A stretch of 15,941 nt of DNA. Origin: Deltaproteobacteria bacterium. GTDB lineage: Bacteria > Desulfobacterota > DSM-4660 > Desulfatiglandales > HGW-15. The translations under genes and the position numbers were made by a program. The stretch covers positions 1 to 15,941 of the forward strand of contig JAHECH010000024.1 of assembly GCA_024641835.1 (NCBI GenBank). The letters are read 5' to 3'. A model generated the notes under the pieces. That model was given only the letters and a program-made list of their open reading frames with translations, made no database searches and was not told where the DNA came from. Each line of letters starts with the position of its first letter. The stretch's first letter is position 1. Below, in pieces: positions 1 to 7,200 of the stretch.

Positions 1-377
1 GTAAGATCGTGCACAATGGTGACCCGTTTTAATCGTAAATGAAGGGGCATGAGCTGGGTGGTAGCCAAATAAAGATCAGTAGGCGGCAGGGACAGAGTGC
101 CTAGGTAGGGGATTCTGCTTTGCCACAAGCGCTGCAGGATTCGGTCTGGCAAGCTGGTGGCCCTGAACGACACTGGGATGTATTTGTCACGCTCACGGTG
201 AATGAACGTTTCGAGCAGCTTTTTCCTCTCCCGACTAGCTACACGGAAATGGAGGGTTGTTTCGAAATGCGTGCGAGACAGTGGAAGAAAATGCCGTATC
301 AATGGGCAAACATAATTGCTTATCCCACCAGTCCCGATCAGGATGGGCATTCCATCAATAGTCAATCTTGTCGACAA
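1..377 (-). CDS. Family 4 glycosyltransferase, N-terminal part (runs off left edge)
   Basis: I translated the complement of the left edge by hand; 125 codons are visible and the C-terminus lies outside the window. The protein starts MSTRLTIDGMPILIGTGG and later has VTIVHDL. This matches the N-terminal Rossmann domain of GT-B family 4 glycosyltransferases: a first beta strand, a glycine-rich loop (IGTGGISNYV), and the 'VHDL' strand about 120 residues in. It probably transfers a sugar from a nucleotide donor to the growing lipid-linked glycan at the cytoplasmic face of the membrane. The chosen start is TTG at 377, five bases after AGGAA; a TAG stop lies four codons upstream of it. The alternative, ATG at residue 10, would cut the first beta strand. 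It is last in the visible operon, 71 bp after the methyltransferase stop. Donor and acceptor cannot be read from the sequence. Confidence 0.8.
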   Translation of the reverse strand, partial: MSTRLTIDGMPILIGTGGISNYVCPLIRHFLPLSRTHFETTLHFRVASRERKKLLETFIHRERDKYIPVSFRATSLPDRILQRLWQSRIPYLGTLSLPPTDLYLATTQLMPLHLRLKRVTIVHDL

Positions 378-448
378 AGGCAGTTCCTACTTTCAAAGAA
401 TGAGATGCTTGCGTAAGGCCTTGCTAGTGATCTTTCGTGAAAATGTGT

Positions 449-1234
449 TCATAGTTTCTTCGCGCAGAGAACCAAGGAATAAGCGAAGTACTGATCGAGA
501 AAACTTAGCTTTTCTCTTCTTATTGGAGGGTCCTTTGGACACCTTTGCTTCTTGATATATCTCATGAATAGACGCGATGGATAATTAATAAGGTTAAATG
601 ATTCGATGAAGGAACCACCGAAAAAAAAATAATCTGATACTTCGATTTTACGACAGATCTTCCTCAATTCACTTCTAGAATAGGGGATTTCTTCTCCGAA
701 CAACCACTTGCCTCTCTTTTGGCTAATAAACTTATAAATCTGATATGGAAAACAAAGGCTGTTTGGGACGGAGATAAGAGCCACCCCGCCCTTGCGCAAA
801 AGGTCTAAGTGCGCCTTGACAACAAGGGCCCTACTTACCCCACAAAAATGCTCAGCCAAACCGAAAGACATCGCAATGTCGAACCTTCCATGAAGATGGT
901 GCGGTAGCAAAAGTACATCGAAAAGCAGAGAATGGACGTCGAGATTGATTCTTGCAAAGAATTCCTCAGAACGCATTAGAGCTTCTTCAGAATAGTCAAG
1001 TACAGTTGCAATGGCTCCCTTCTTGGCCATCAATGCGGCGTTTATGCCGCGCCCAGCGCCGATTTCGATAACCTCTAGCCCGCTGAAGGTTCCGAATTCC
1101 CGTCTCACTAACTCTTCGATTCGATACCAACGAGCACCGTTCTCTTCTTTTAGCAAGGCGCGAAGATCATCATGGCTGGATGACGGAATACGCCATAATC
1201 TATCCCAGAGTTGAGGGGTGTTTTTCCCTATCAT
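449..1234 (-). CDS. Class I SAM-dependent methyltransferase
   Basis: A 261-aa cytosolic protein with the class I methyltransferase fold. Motif I is VIEIGAGRG (55-63), followed by an acidic residue after strand 2 in VLDYSEEAL (D80), the strand-4 region RFDIAMSFGLAEHF (117-130), and LRKGGVALISVPN (146-158). The C-terminal 100 residues are basic and aromatic and look like a substrate lid. In a polysaccharide operon it probably methylates a sugar or the end of the glycan, but the target atom is unknown. The ATG start has a weak ribosome-binding site. A very strong purine run (AAAAGGAGGAGAAGGA, 1291-1306) lies about 56 bases upstream, and an in-frame TGA rules out an ATG, GTG or TTG start near it. 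Confidence 0.85.
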   Translation of the reverse strand: MIGKNTPQLWDRLWRIPSSSHDDLRALLKEENGARWYRIEELVRREFGTFSGLEVIEIGAGRGINAALMAKKGAIATVLDYSEEALMRSEEFFARINLDVHSLLFDVLLLPHHLHGRFDIAMSFGLAEHFCGVSRALVVKAHLDLLRKGGVALISVPNSLCFPYQIYKFISQKRGKWLFGEEIPYSRSELRKICRKIEVSDYFFFGGSFIESFNLINYPSRLFMRYIKKQRCPKDPPIRREKLSFLDQYFAYSLVLCAKKL

Positions 1235-1308
1235 ATCTATAAAACACCAAGAAATGGATGATACTCACGTCCGGCACAATGTATATTGTTTCCTTCTCCT
1301 CCTTTTGC

Positions 1309-2412
1309 TCAATGCCCCTTCATTTTCGAACAAAAAGAGGTTCCATGAGCGAGATCTTCTTGAGTACCATGGCTGAAGAGCTTCTTGAGTTTCCTCCAAA
1401 ACGATTTCCTCTCGGCCAGGTGAGTGGCGAATAGCGTATCAAAGATGCGAGCAGCCAGTATAAGGCTCCGAGGGCGCCATGGCTGCGTCAAGATGGATTT
1501 TACAAAAGATAGGCAGGCTTTTGCGCGGAGGCCTTCGTCAACATAGTTTAGACCCAGCCTCTCATACCAATGCCTGAGTTCGTCTCGCTTGAATTTAAGA
1601 ATATGCTTAGGAGTGCGCGGATCAGAAAAAAGTCTTTTATACAGCAGGAGACCTTCAAGAGTCGTACTGATCTGATAGGCCTGGGTTTTCGCTTTTTCGT
1701 GAACACGGAAATTGGCTAAGGGGCTCTTAATATACATCATTCGGCAAATTAGACTGACTCTGACCCAATATTCCAGGTCAAAAATATAATGATAACTCTC
1801 ATTCAAGTGTCCGACTTTCTCGAAAAGGATCGTTCTCCAGAAAGAGGCAGGTTGAGGCACAAAGGTGAGCCTGATTCCTTTTTCTTTATCAAAGTCATGA
1901 GAAGTTAGTAGCCTTAAGTGAGCACTCTCAGCGTCGATTAAGTATATGTCTCCGTAAATCATTTCGATTTCTGGATGAGAAGAGAAAACATTTGCTATGC
2001 ACGAGAGCGTTTGCGGAAGATAACTGTCGTCAGAGTTCAACCAAGCCACCAGTCTTCCACTTGCTCTTTTAAAACCCTTGTTGATGGCATGGGCTTGACC
2101 TTCATCCGGTTCACTGACCCAGTAAGCCAACCAGTTCTCATACTTTCTAATGATTTCTATCGAGTGGTCTTTTGAGCCGCCATCGATAATAATGTACTCA
2201 AGGTCAGGATATCCTTGAAGAAGTACGGAACGAATGGTTTCTTCGATGAAAACACCTTGATTAAGGCTGGGAGTAACAATACTTATTTTGGGCCAGTGAG
2301 AGCCGTTCGGCATTCTATCCGGAAGCTGCGTGGATTCCCCGGTCCATGGCCAACCGGCTTTCCCAGGTGGTGGATGAGGAAGATCTGCTATTTTTGGACA
2401 CTGGATAGGCAT
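1309..2412 (-). CDS. Family 2 glycosyltransferase with proline-rich N-terminal leader
   Basis: A 367-aa GT-A glycosyltransferase. The core begins at ISIVTPSLNQG (43-53), followed by the DGGSKD motif (77-82) and the metal/nucleotide-binding NSDD (126-129). FDLEYWVRV further on is the usual acceptor-side motif of this group. The first 40 residues are unusual: proline- and tryptophan-rich (PPPGKAGWPWTGES). From memory, a similar leader occurs in a set of GT2 enzymes from many environmental bacteria, so it is probably genuine. There is no membrane segment. It likely adds one sugar to the O-antigen repeat on the cytoplasmic side. The ATG start follows an in-frame TAA two codons upstream, so it is the earliest possible; the ribosome-binding site is weak. 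It is 56 bp after the preceding glycosyltransferase gene. Specificity is unknown. Confidence 0.88.
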   Translation of the reverse strand: MPIQCPKIADLPHPPPGKAGWPWTGESTQLPDRMPNGSHWPKISIVTPSLNQGVFIEETIRSVLLQGYPDLEYIIIDGGSKDHSIEIIRKYENWLAYWVSEPDEGQAHAINKGFKRASGRLVAWLNSDDSYLPQTLSCIANVFSSHPEIEMIYGDIYLIDAESAHLRLLTSHDFDKEKGIRLTFVPQPASFWRTILFEKVGHLNESYHYIFDLEYWVRVSLICRMMYIKSPLANFRVHEKAKTQAYQISTTLEGLLLYKRLFSDPRTPKHILKFKRDELRHWYERLGLNYVDEGLRAKACLSFVKSILTQPWRPRSLILAARIFDTLFATHLAERKSFWRKLKKLFSHGTQEDLAHGTSFCSKMKGH

Positions 2413-2468
2413 CTGTTATCGCACTGATACAAAAAGGAGTACCATGGCATCGTGATATCTGCACGAGA

Positions 2469-3299
2469 TCATTCTTTGCAGTTATCCGATGAGATAAATA
2501 GCGATTCCCGCTCGTACCGCCAAAGAGAGCATAAGCTCAAAAAGACATAAGAAGCATAAAAGGCACTGAGAAAGACACCGAGAACCCCTCCTCGCAATCC
2601 ATGATAGTGGAACAGATTGTATTTGAGTGCTGATAGAGGCTCCTTTACCAGCCTATGAAATGAGAACCTTTCTCCATGACGGAATCGCGCGAGACCCTCA
2701 TGCTTCAAGTATCTCAAGTGTTTTTCAAACAGCTCTCCGTAGGACTCAACCCAATAATGTTTGATGACATAGCGATCTTCCCTCGGAAATGCTAAAGCAC
2801 TATAGCCCGGCAGGATAGAAAGGCCACGATGAACAGCGCTCGAAAAGGCGATCCTTTCTTTGTGAACAACCGCAGGCTTCACGTTATCTCTTCCCCATAT
2901 GGTGCAGTGAAGAGGTTTTCCTTTGAAGTAAAACTGCCAAGGCAATTTGATCATTCCCAGGCTCGGTGTGGCCCCTATCGTGGAAAGTAGATCGGGTATG
3001 GCGGCTGCCGGGAAAATTTCGTCCGGATCGAGGAAGATCATCCAATCATTTCTGGCATAGGCTATGCTCTCCTTACGGACTTGCTCTACGATCGGGACTC
3101 TCTTCCGATGTATGACCTGAGCACCTGATTCCAGAGCAATGTCTATTGATCCATCAGAGGATCCTAAGTCAATGACAACAAGCTGGTTGCAACCTGCCAA
3201 GCTATAGAGGCATTCGCGCAAATGGCGTTTCTCGTTAAAAGTGACGACGAAAGCAGTAAAAGGCACTTGAAACACATGAGAGTTTTCTGAAGAAAGCAA
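2469..3299 (-). CDS. Family 2 glycosyltransferase (WaaE/KdtX-like)
   Basis: A 276-aa GT-A protein. The motifs are FVVTFNE (17-23), VVIDLGSSDGS (41-51) and DPDE (91-94), with a conserved-looking KESIAYARNDWMIFLD before the last. This order and the short length resemble the WaaE/KdtX group, known for lipopolysaccharide-core glucosyl transfer, so it probably adds a hexose to a lipid-linked glycan. Near residues 235-260 there is one hydrophobic stretch (GVLGVFLSAFYASYVFLSL) that could anchor it to the membrane. The start is TTG at 3299: GAGG lies seven bases upstream and an in-frame TGA lies four codons upstream, so no ATG start is available. The 179 bp before it hold a possible gene remnant (3352-3501). 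Confidence 0.85.
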   Translation of the reverse strand: MLSSENSHVFQVPFTAFVVTFNEKRHLRECLYSLAGCNQLVVIDLGSSDGSIDIALESGAQVIHRKRVPIVEQVRKESIAYARNDWMIFLDPDEIFPAAAIPDLLSTIGATPSLGMIKLPWQFYFKGKPLHCTIWGRDNVKPAVVHKERIAFSSAVHRGLSILPGYSALAFPREDRYVIKHYWVESYGELFEKHLRYLKHEGLARFRHGERFSFHRLVKEPLSALKYNLFHYHGLRGGVLGVFLSAFYASYVFLSLCSLWRYERESLFISSDNCKE

Positions 3300-3351
3300 C
3301 GCATTACCTCAATTTTCGAACGAACTAGACAGGATGATGACAATCCTACAC

Positions 3352-3501
3352 TCAAAGAAAGAACCGCTGTTTGACCCTGGCATAGAACGACGAGTTCTCG
3401 GCATGAAATCTCAAATGGTATTCAATTAAAGATCCAGCTTTTTGCGTTGTTTCAGTAAGTGAGAATGTGGTCCCTTCTTCACGGTATCTTAGCGAGAACA
3501 T
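3352..3501 (-). pseudogene. Possible remnant of a glycosyltransferase C-terminus
   Basis: A 49-codon ORF that overlaps the last 23 bases of the upstream methyltransferase in another frame and ends at TGA 3352-3354. Its translation looks protein-like rather than random: GTTFSLTETTQKAGSLIEY, then HLRFHAENSSFYARVKQRFF. The pattern of a tyrosine/histidine helix followed by a basic aromatic end resembles the C-termini of family 2 rhamnosyltransferase-like enzymes. It has no clear start signal. It could be the tail of a deleted gene, or a frameshifted extension of the methyltransferase; chance is also possible. The assignment is inference from residue pattern only. Confidence 0.3.
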
Positions 3502-4249
3502 GAAACTGGTCACCGAATCCCGGTATCGCCTCTCCTAATCTGGAGAGGAGACTGCCTCCATGGTGCAAGCTCGAATACTCCATTTTCATGATTCCCCATT
3601 CTATTTTCCTGAATAAAACCGAGATGCCCTTTGGGGTAAAATGCCAGAAATGCTGCTCAGGTACCCAGGCATACCATCGTCTCTTCTGAAGACGGGGTAC
3701 CAAGCCGAGCCAATTTGTCTGAACAAAAAGGGCAAATCCTCCCGGAGCGACCTCACGCACTTCTTTCAAGAAGGCATAAGGATGAAGGATGTGCTCAAGA
3801 ACCTGTATCATCACCACTGCTCCAAAAGGTCCTCTGATCCCAGGTTCAGGGAAGTATCCGCAAATAACGTCCAGGCCGGAATCCCGAGCTCTCTGGCTTG
3901 CTCGCACACTGGGCTCTATTCCCCTAACCCTAAAGCCTCTGCGTGTCAGTTCTTTCAAAAAGATGCCCTCTCCACAGCCGATTTCAAGGATTTCCGCACC
4001 GGGTTTGAGGAATGCCGCGAGCAAGTCAGCCTGCATAATGGTCGCCCTTTTCCATTGGCTGGGTAAATCATCTACTTCCCTATATCGAAACTGAGAATGA
4101 AAATCTTCTTCATCGTAACTTATTTTAGCGGGAGGAGGCTCAGTCCAGGCATTGGAACAGTGTATACAAAAGGCGATCTTCCAGTTACCTGCATGAAAGA
4201 GATCCTTTGTTATTTCAGAACCACAAAGTGGACAATAATTCCTTACCAT
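3479..4249 (-). CDS. Zinc-ribbon plus class I SAM methyltransferase
   Basis: A 256-aa protein with two parts. The N-terminus carries two CxxC pairs (C6/C9 and C28/C31), a zinc-ribbon arrangement often seen in front of sugar-modifying Methyltransf_23-type enzymes. The methyltransferase domain has motif I ILEIGCGEG (87-95), an acidic residue after strand 2 (IEPS, E112) and the VLEHILHP motif (150-157). It is likely soluble in the cytosol and methylates a sugar nucleotide or a lipid-linked glycan. The length is normal for a single-domain member. The ATG start has only a weak ribosome-binding site; the gene lies 38 bp after the acyltransferase in the same operon. Confidence 0.87.
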   Translation of the reverse strand: MVRNYCPLCGSEITKDLFHAGNWKIAFCIHCSNAWTEPPPAKISYDEEDFHSQFRYREVDDLPSQWKRATIMQADLLAAFLKPGAEILEIGCGEGIFLKELTRRGFRVRGIEPSVRASQRARDSGLDVICGYFPEPGIRGPFGAVVMIQVLEHILHPYAFLKEVREVAPGGFALFVQTNWLGLVPRLQKRRWYAWVPEQHFWHFTPKGISVLFRKIEWGIMKMEYSSLHHGGSLLSRLGEAIPGFGDQFHVLAKIP

Positions 4250-4287
4250 TTTTTGCCCCGGGAAGACTGCCTGCCTCAGGATATGAT

Positions 4288-4974
4288 TCAGTAAGAAGTA
4301 GGATCAGAGACGGCCGTTTCTTCAGGTTCGATGATTCTAATTACTCTTGCTGGGTTGCCTGCCGCTAATGCATTCTCTGGAATGTTGCTGGTGACCACCG
4401 ATCCCGCCCCGATGATAGCTTTGCTTCCAATGCTGACACCCTTGAGAATGAGTGTATTGGCTGCAACCCAAACATCACTTGCTATCTCCACCGGTTCAGC
4501 TTCGGCGTCGGCGATACTCTTCTGAGTTTTCCTCGTTCTGTGATCAGTAGCATGGAAATCCGTATCATAAACACTTGAATTGGCACCCAGCCCCGAATTA
4601 GGACCTATTCTTATGCTCTTGGATGCACATATGGAAGAGCCCGATAAACCGCATTCCTCGAGCTGGATAATCGCGCCGGGTGCTAGGGTTGCCAAAATGA
4701 CAGGGTGATTGATACCCGCTACGTTCCCACGAGAATTGGAAACGAGGGTAACTCCTTTACCCAAAATAATCCTTGATCCTTTTTCTTTTTTTATGATTGG
4801 CAAACCTATGAGTCTTACATAACGAAATTCTGTTTCTACTCCGAAGTATTTCAGGTAGCTGTAGAAGAAACCATCTTCTAAGAAGTGATAAACTCGATTC
4901 CCGGTCAACAAAGCCTTGAGTACGTAAAATATACTTATACTAACAAAGAAAGCTGCGTGAATGATGTGTCTCAC
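4288..4974 (-). CDS. Left-handed beta-helix (hexapeptide) acyltransferase
   Basis: A 228-aa protein that probably O-acetylates a sugar of the polysaccharide. From about residue 65 it has isoleucine/valine-glycine hexapeptide repeats of the left-handed beta-helix fold, ending in VSIGSKAIIGAGSVVTSNIP and AAGNPARVIR, the usual end of WbbJ/maltose-acetyltransferase-type enzymes. DTDFHATDHR (137-146) holds the candidate catalytic histidine. A hydrophobic helix near residues 3-20 suggests membrane association. I chose GTG at 4974 because it gives a GTGA overlap of four bases with the wzt stop, typical of coupled translation. TTG at 4986 is in frame and would add four residues. Confidence 0.85.
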   Translation of the reverse strand: MRHIIHAAFFVSISIFYVLKALLTGNRVYHFLEDGFFYSYLKYFGVETEFRYVRLIGLPIIKKEKGSRIILGKGVTLVSNSRGNVAGINHPVILATLAPGAIIQLEECGLSGSSICASKSIRIGPNSGLGANSSVYDTDFHATDHRTRKTQKSIADAEAEPVEIASDVWVAANTLILKGVSIGSKAIIGAGSVVTSNIPENALAAGNPARVIRIIEPEETAVSDPTSY

Positions 4975-6251
4975 TTTATTTTCCAATTCAGAAGAGGGAA
5001 CACCGCTCCTGGATGATTTTGCTCGCCGAGCACTGTATGAAAGGGCGATTTCGCAGTGTCCAAATCGATTGTAAACTCTAAAATCGGGCTATAGTCTTCC
5101 CTAAGGCCTCTTATAAGGTGGATTGACAAGAGGGGTATCACATAGTAGGTTCCCGCATTCAGAAAGTTATGAGGGATTTCGCAGTACAAATCATGAGCGC
5201 CTTTGGGTATTGTAACTATTGGTTCCGGTGAGTCCACCTGCTGGGATCTGAAAACCACATTTCCATTTTTCAAGAGATCAAATCCAACTTTGAGATCTGG
5301 AGTAATGACGTTGATACGCAGCTTGATCTTGATTAAGACCAGTTCGCTGCTGAAGAATGAAGTTTTACACTGAAAATCCTCGCTTACAACCTCCATGCTC
5401 TCTATAAAAGCTGGTCCGTCTTTTTCTTTCGGGTTGTTGTTTATCCAGACTCCGTGGGACTTTGATACCCCGTCATTCTCGTACTCCGCTGCGACTTCCA
5501 GGGGAGTGCTTTCTTTTTGGATGGCACCGGTGCGGAGCAATAGAGCTTTGGTGCAAAGGCTCCTAACTGCGCCCATATTGTGGCTCACGAAGAGGACAGT
5601 TCTTCCTTGCTTAGACACGTCATTCATCTTACCTAAGCATTTTTTCTGAAAGCCTAGATCTCCCACAGCCAAAACTTCATCCACGAGCAGGATCTCGGGT
5701 TCAAGGTGGGCCGCCACGGCAAAGGCAAGGCGCATGTACATGCCGCTCGAGTATCGCTTCACGGGGGTGTCGATGAATTTCTCCAGCTCGGCAAAAGCCA
5801 CGATCTCATCAAACTTGCGGGTCACCTCCCAGCGGTCCATGCCAAGGATGGCGCCATAGAGGTAGATATTCTCATGACCCGTGAGCTCGGGATGAAAACC
5901 GGTTCCTACTTCAAGCAGGGAACCCACCCGGCCTCTCAGCTCGACCCTGCCTTCAGTCGGTTCCGTGATCTTGGAAAGGATTTTGAGCAGCGTGCTTTTG
6001 CCTGCACCGTTTCTCCCAATGATCCCCAGGACCTCACCCTGCTTGACTTCAAACGATACGTCCTTGAGAGCCCAAATGGTCTCCGAGTGACGAGTGACGA
6101 GTGACGAGTCACGAGTGAAAAGGCTCTTAAATTGCTTCAAAGGACTTTGCAAAGCATCGACCAGGGTTTCACGGAAAGTCCTGTAGCCTTCCCGCGCACC
6201 AATGCGGTATTGCTTTGAAAGATGTTCCACGTTGATTACGGTGTTACCCAT
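4971..6251 (-). CDS. wzt: O-antigen/polysaccharide ABC exporter ATPase with C-terminal glycan-binding domain
   Basis: This 426-aa protein is the ATPase of an ABC exporter that moves a lipid-linked polysaccharide across the inner membrane. The ATPase domain (about 1-255) has Walker A GRNGAGKST (79-87), signature YSSGM (167-171), Walker B ILLVDE (187-192) and the H-loop SHN (H224). YRTFRETLVDAL near the N-terminus is typical of the Wzt/TagH group. Residues about 270-426 form a separate beta-rich domain matching the Wzt C-terminal module, which in E. coli O8/O9a recognises the modified non-reducing end of the glycan. The linker at residues 45-56 is encoded by a heptamer repeat (6084-6118) and reads DSSLVTRHS. 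The permease partner is encoded upstream, separated by a methyltransferase gene whose stop lies 3 bp before this start. Confidence 0.95.
   Translation of the reverse strand: MGNTVINVEHLSKQYRIGAREGYRTFRETLVDALQSPLKQFKSLFTRDSSLVTRHSETIWALKDVSFEVKQGEVLGIIGRNGAGKSTLLKILSKITEPTEGRVELRGRVGSLLEVGTGFHPELTGHENIYLYGAILGMDRWEVTRKFDEIVAFAELEKFIDTPVKRYSSGMYMRLAFAVAAHLEPEILLVDEVLAVGDLGFQKKCLGKMNDVSKQGRTVLFVSHNMGAVRSLCTKALLLRTGAIQKESTPLEVAAEYENDGVSKSHGVWINNNPKEKDGPAFIESMEVVSEDFQCKTSFFSSELVLIKIKLRINVITPDLKVGFDLLKNGNVVFRSQQVDSPEPIVTIPKGAHDLYCEIPHNFLNAGTYYVIPLLSIHLIRGLREDYSPILEFTIDLDTAKSPFHTVLGEQNHPGAVFPLLNWKIK
6084..6118. repeat. Five-unit heptamer array (CGAGTGA) inside wzt
   Basis: Five consecutive 7-bp units on the plus strand: three CGAGTGA, one CGAGTCA, one CGAGTGA. 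They are translated in the wzt frame as the linker between the N-terminal YRTFRETL segment and the first strand of the ATPase core. The same heptamer recurs at 13184-13239. Since seven is not a multiple of three, loss or gain of one unit would shift the wzt frame upstream of Walker A. Confidence 0.9.
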
Positions 6252-6254
6252 TAC

Positions 6255-7091
6255 CTATCGCTTCTTGAAGACGGCAAAGTGCCCTTCCCTGTATATGGGG
6301 GCAAACATATTCACAAGTGAGATGATGATCCTCTTAGATAAGGGCCACTTCGCATGAATCCAGCCTATTTCGCGATAATATCGGTGATGCACCATATCGA
6401 GACCGTGTCTTTGAAAAAGCGTCTTTAGCTCGCTCCTATCATAATAACGTATATGCCCCCGCCAAGGGTCCTTTTTCAGGTACATCGGACTCCTATCCAA
6501 ACGCTCGTAGTTGCTTCTCCCCGTGGCTAGGTTGAGTATTGCCCCGATATGCGAGACGTTGGGTGTTGTGACAATGAATAGGCCGTTCCGTCGCAAAATC
6601 CTCACCCCTTCGGATATCATTTCCAAAGGGGAAATAAGGTGCTCTAATACCTCTGTAGCAATGACAGCGTCAAAAACGCCGTTCTCAAACGGAACACGAA
6701 TCCTTTCATCGGAGTCAGAATAAAAGGGATCTAATTCAACATCGATACACTGTTCAACATAAGGCGCCATGAATCCTATGAACTCTTCCTCGAGGTTTAC
6801 ACCGGCTCCAAAGCAAGTTACTCTATCCCCCAAAAGGATTTTCAGCTGTCGCACAACTGTGCCTGGGAAAAAACCAAAATCCATGATCTTCCTTACATCG
6901 CCGAGCCGACTGGCGATCTCTCGGTAGACCAAGTAGCACCGTGTTCTGCAAAGATGCGAATAACAAGTCCCTTTATGAAATCGGTCACTTCCCAGTTCTT
7001 TGCTTTCATATGAGGATGGTTCATATGAAGTTAAAACAAAGTCATGGAATTCTTTGTCGGACAGAACTTTATGCGATTGCGACTCGTTCAT
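6255..7091 (-). CDS. SAM-dependent methyltransferase located between wzm and wzt
   Basis: A 278-aa class I methyltransferase-like protein. The glycine-rich motif I is degenerate: IMDFGFFPG (69-77) instead of the usual D/ExGxGxG. Other motifs are clear: FDAVIATEVLEHLISPLEM (140-158), RILRRNGLFIVTTPNVSH and the C-terminal HFAVFKKR strand. The first 65 residues, including YSHLCRTRCYLVYREI, form an N-terminal helical segment. The gene sits between the exporter permease and ATPase, so it may add the methyl group that ends chain growth or marks the glycan for export, but this rests on position. ATG at 7091 is the earliest start because an in-frame TGA lies six codons upstream; a GAGGTGA ribosome-binding site is rather far (16-17 bases). 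Confidence 0.82.
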   Translation of the reverse strand: MNESQSHKVLSDKEFHDFVLTSYEPSSYESKELGSDRFHKGTCYSHLCRTRCYLVYREIASRLGDVRKIMDFGFFPGTVVRQLKILLGDRVTCFGAGVNLEEEFIGFMAPYVEQCIDVELDPFYSDSDERIRVPFENGVFDAVIATEVLEHLISPLEMISEGVRILRRNGLFIVTTPNVSHIGAILNLATGRSNYERLDRSPMYLKKDPWRGHIRYYDRSELKTLFQRHGLDMVHHRYYREIGWIHAKWPLSKRIIISLVNMFAPIYREGHFAVFKKR

Positions 7092-7167
7092 TAGCCGATA
7101 AAATAATCACCTCACAGCTGTAATCCTGAGAATCGAAGATGCAGTGCGACCTCACCCTTCAAGACCA

Positions 7168-7181
7168 CCCTTAGCCCTTAG
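7168..7181. repeat. Two tandem CCCTTAG heptamers
   Basis: CCCTTAG occurs twice without a gap in the 109-bp spacer between the permease and methyltransferase genes. The rest of the spacer shows no clear terminator or promoter. The sequence differs from the CGAGTGA array. Confidence 0.6.
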
Positions 7182-7200
7182 CACCGCGGCTTAGAAGAAT

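Noticed and set aside
120..416. Plus-strand ORF of 98 codons at the left edge
   Set aside because: The complementary strand encodes a clear family 4 glycosyltransferase start; the plus-strand translation has no recognisable motif.
2430..2455. Plus-strand AAAAAGGAG followed by ATG
   Set aside because: The frame stops after three codons; it is a chance match in a spacer.
6084..6118. CRISPR-like array
   Set aside because: Units are 7 bp and contiguous, with no spacers.
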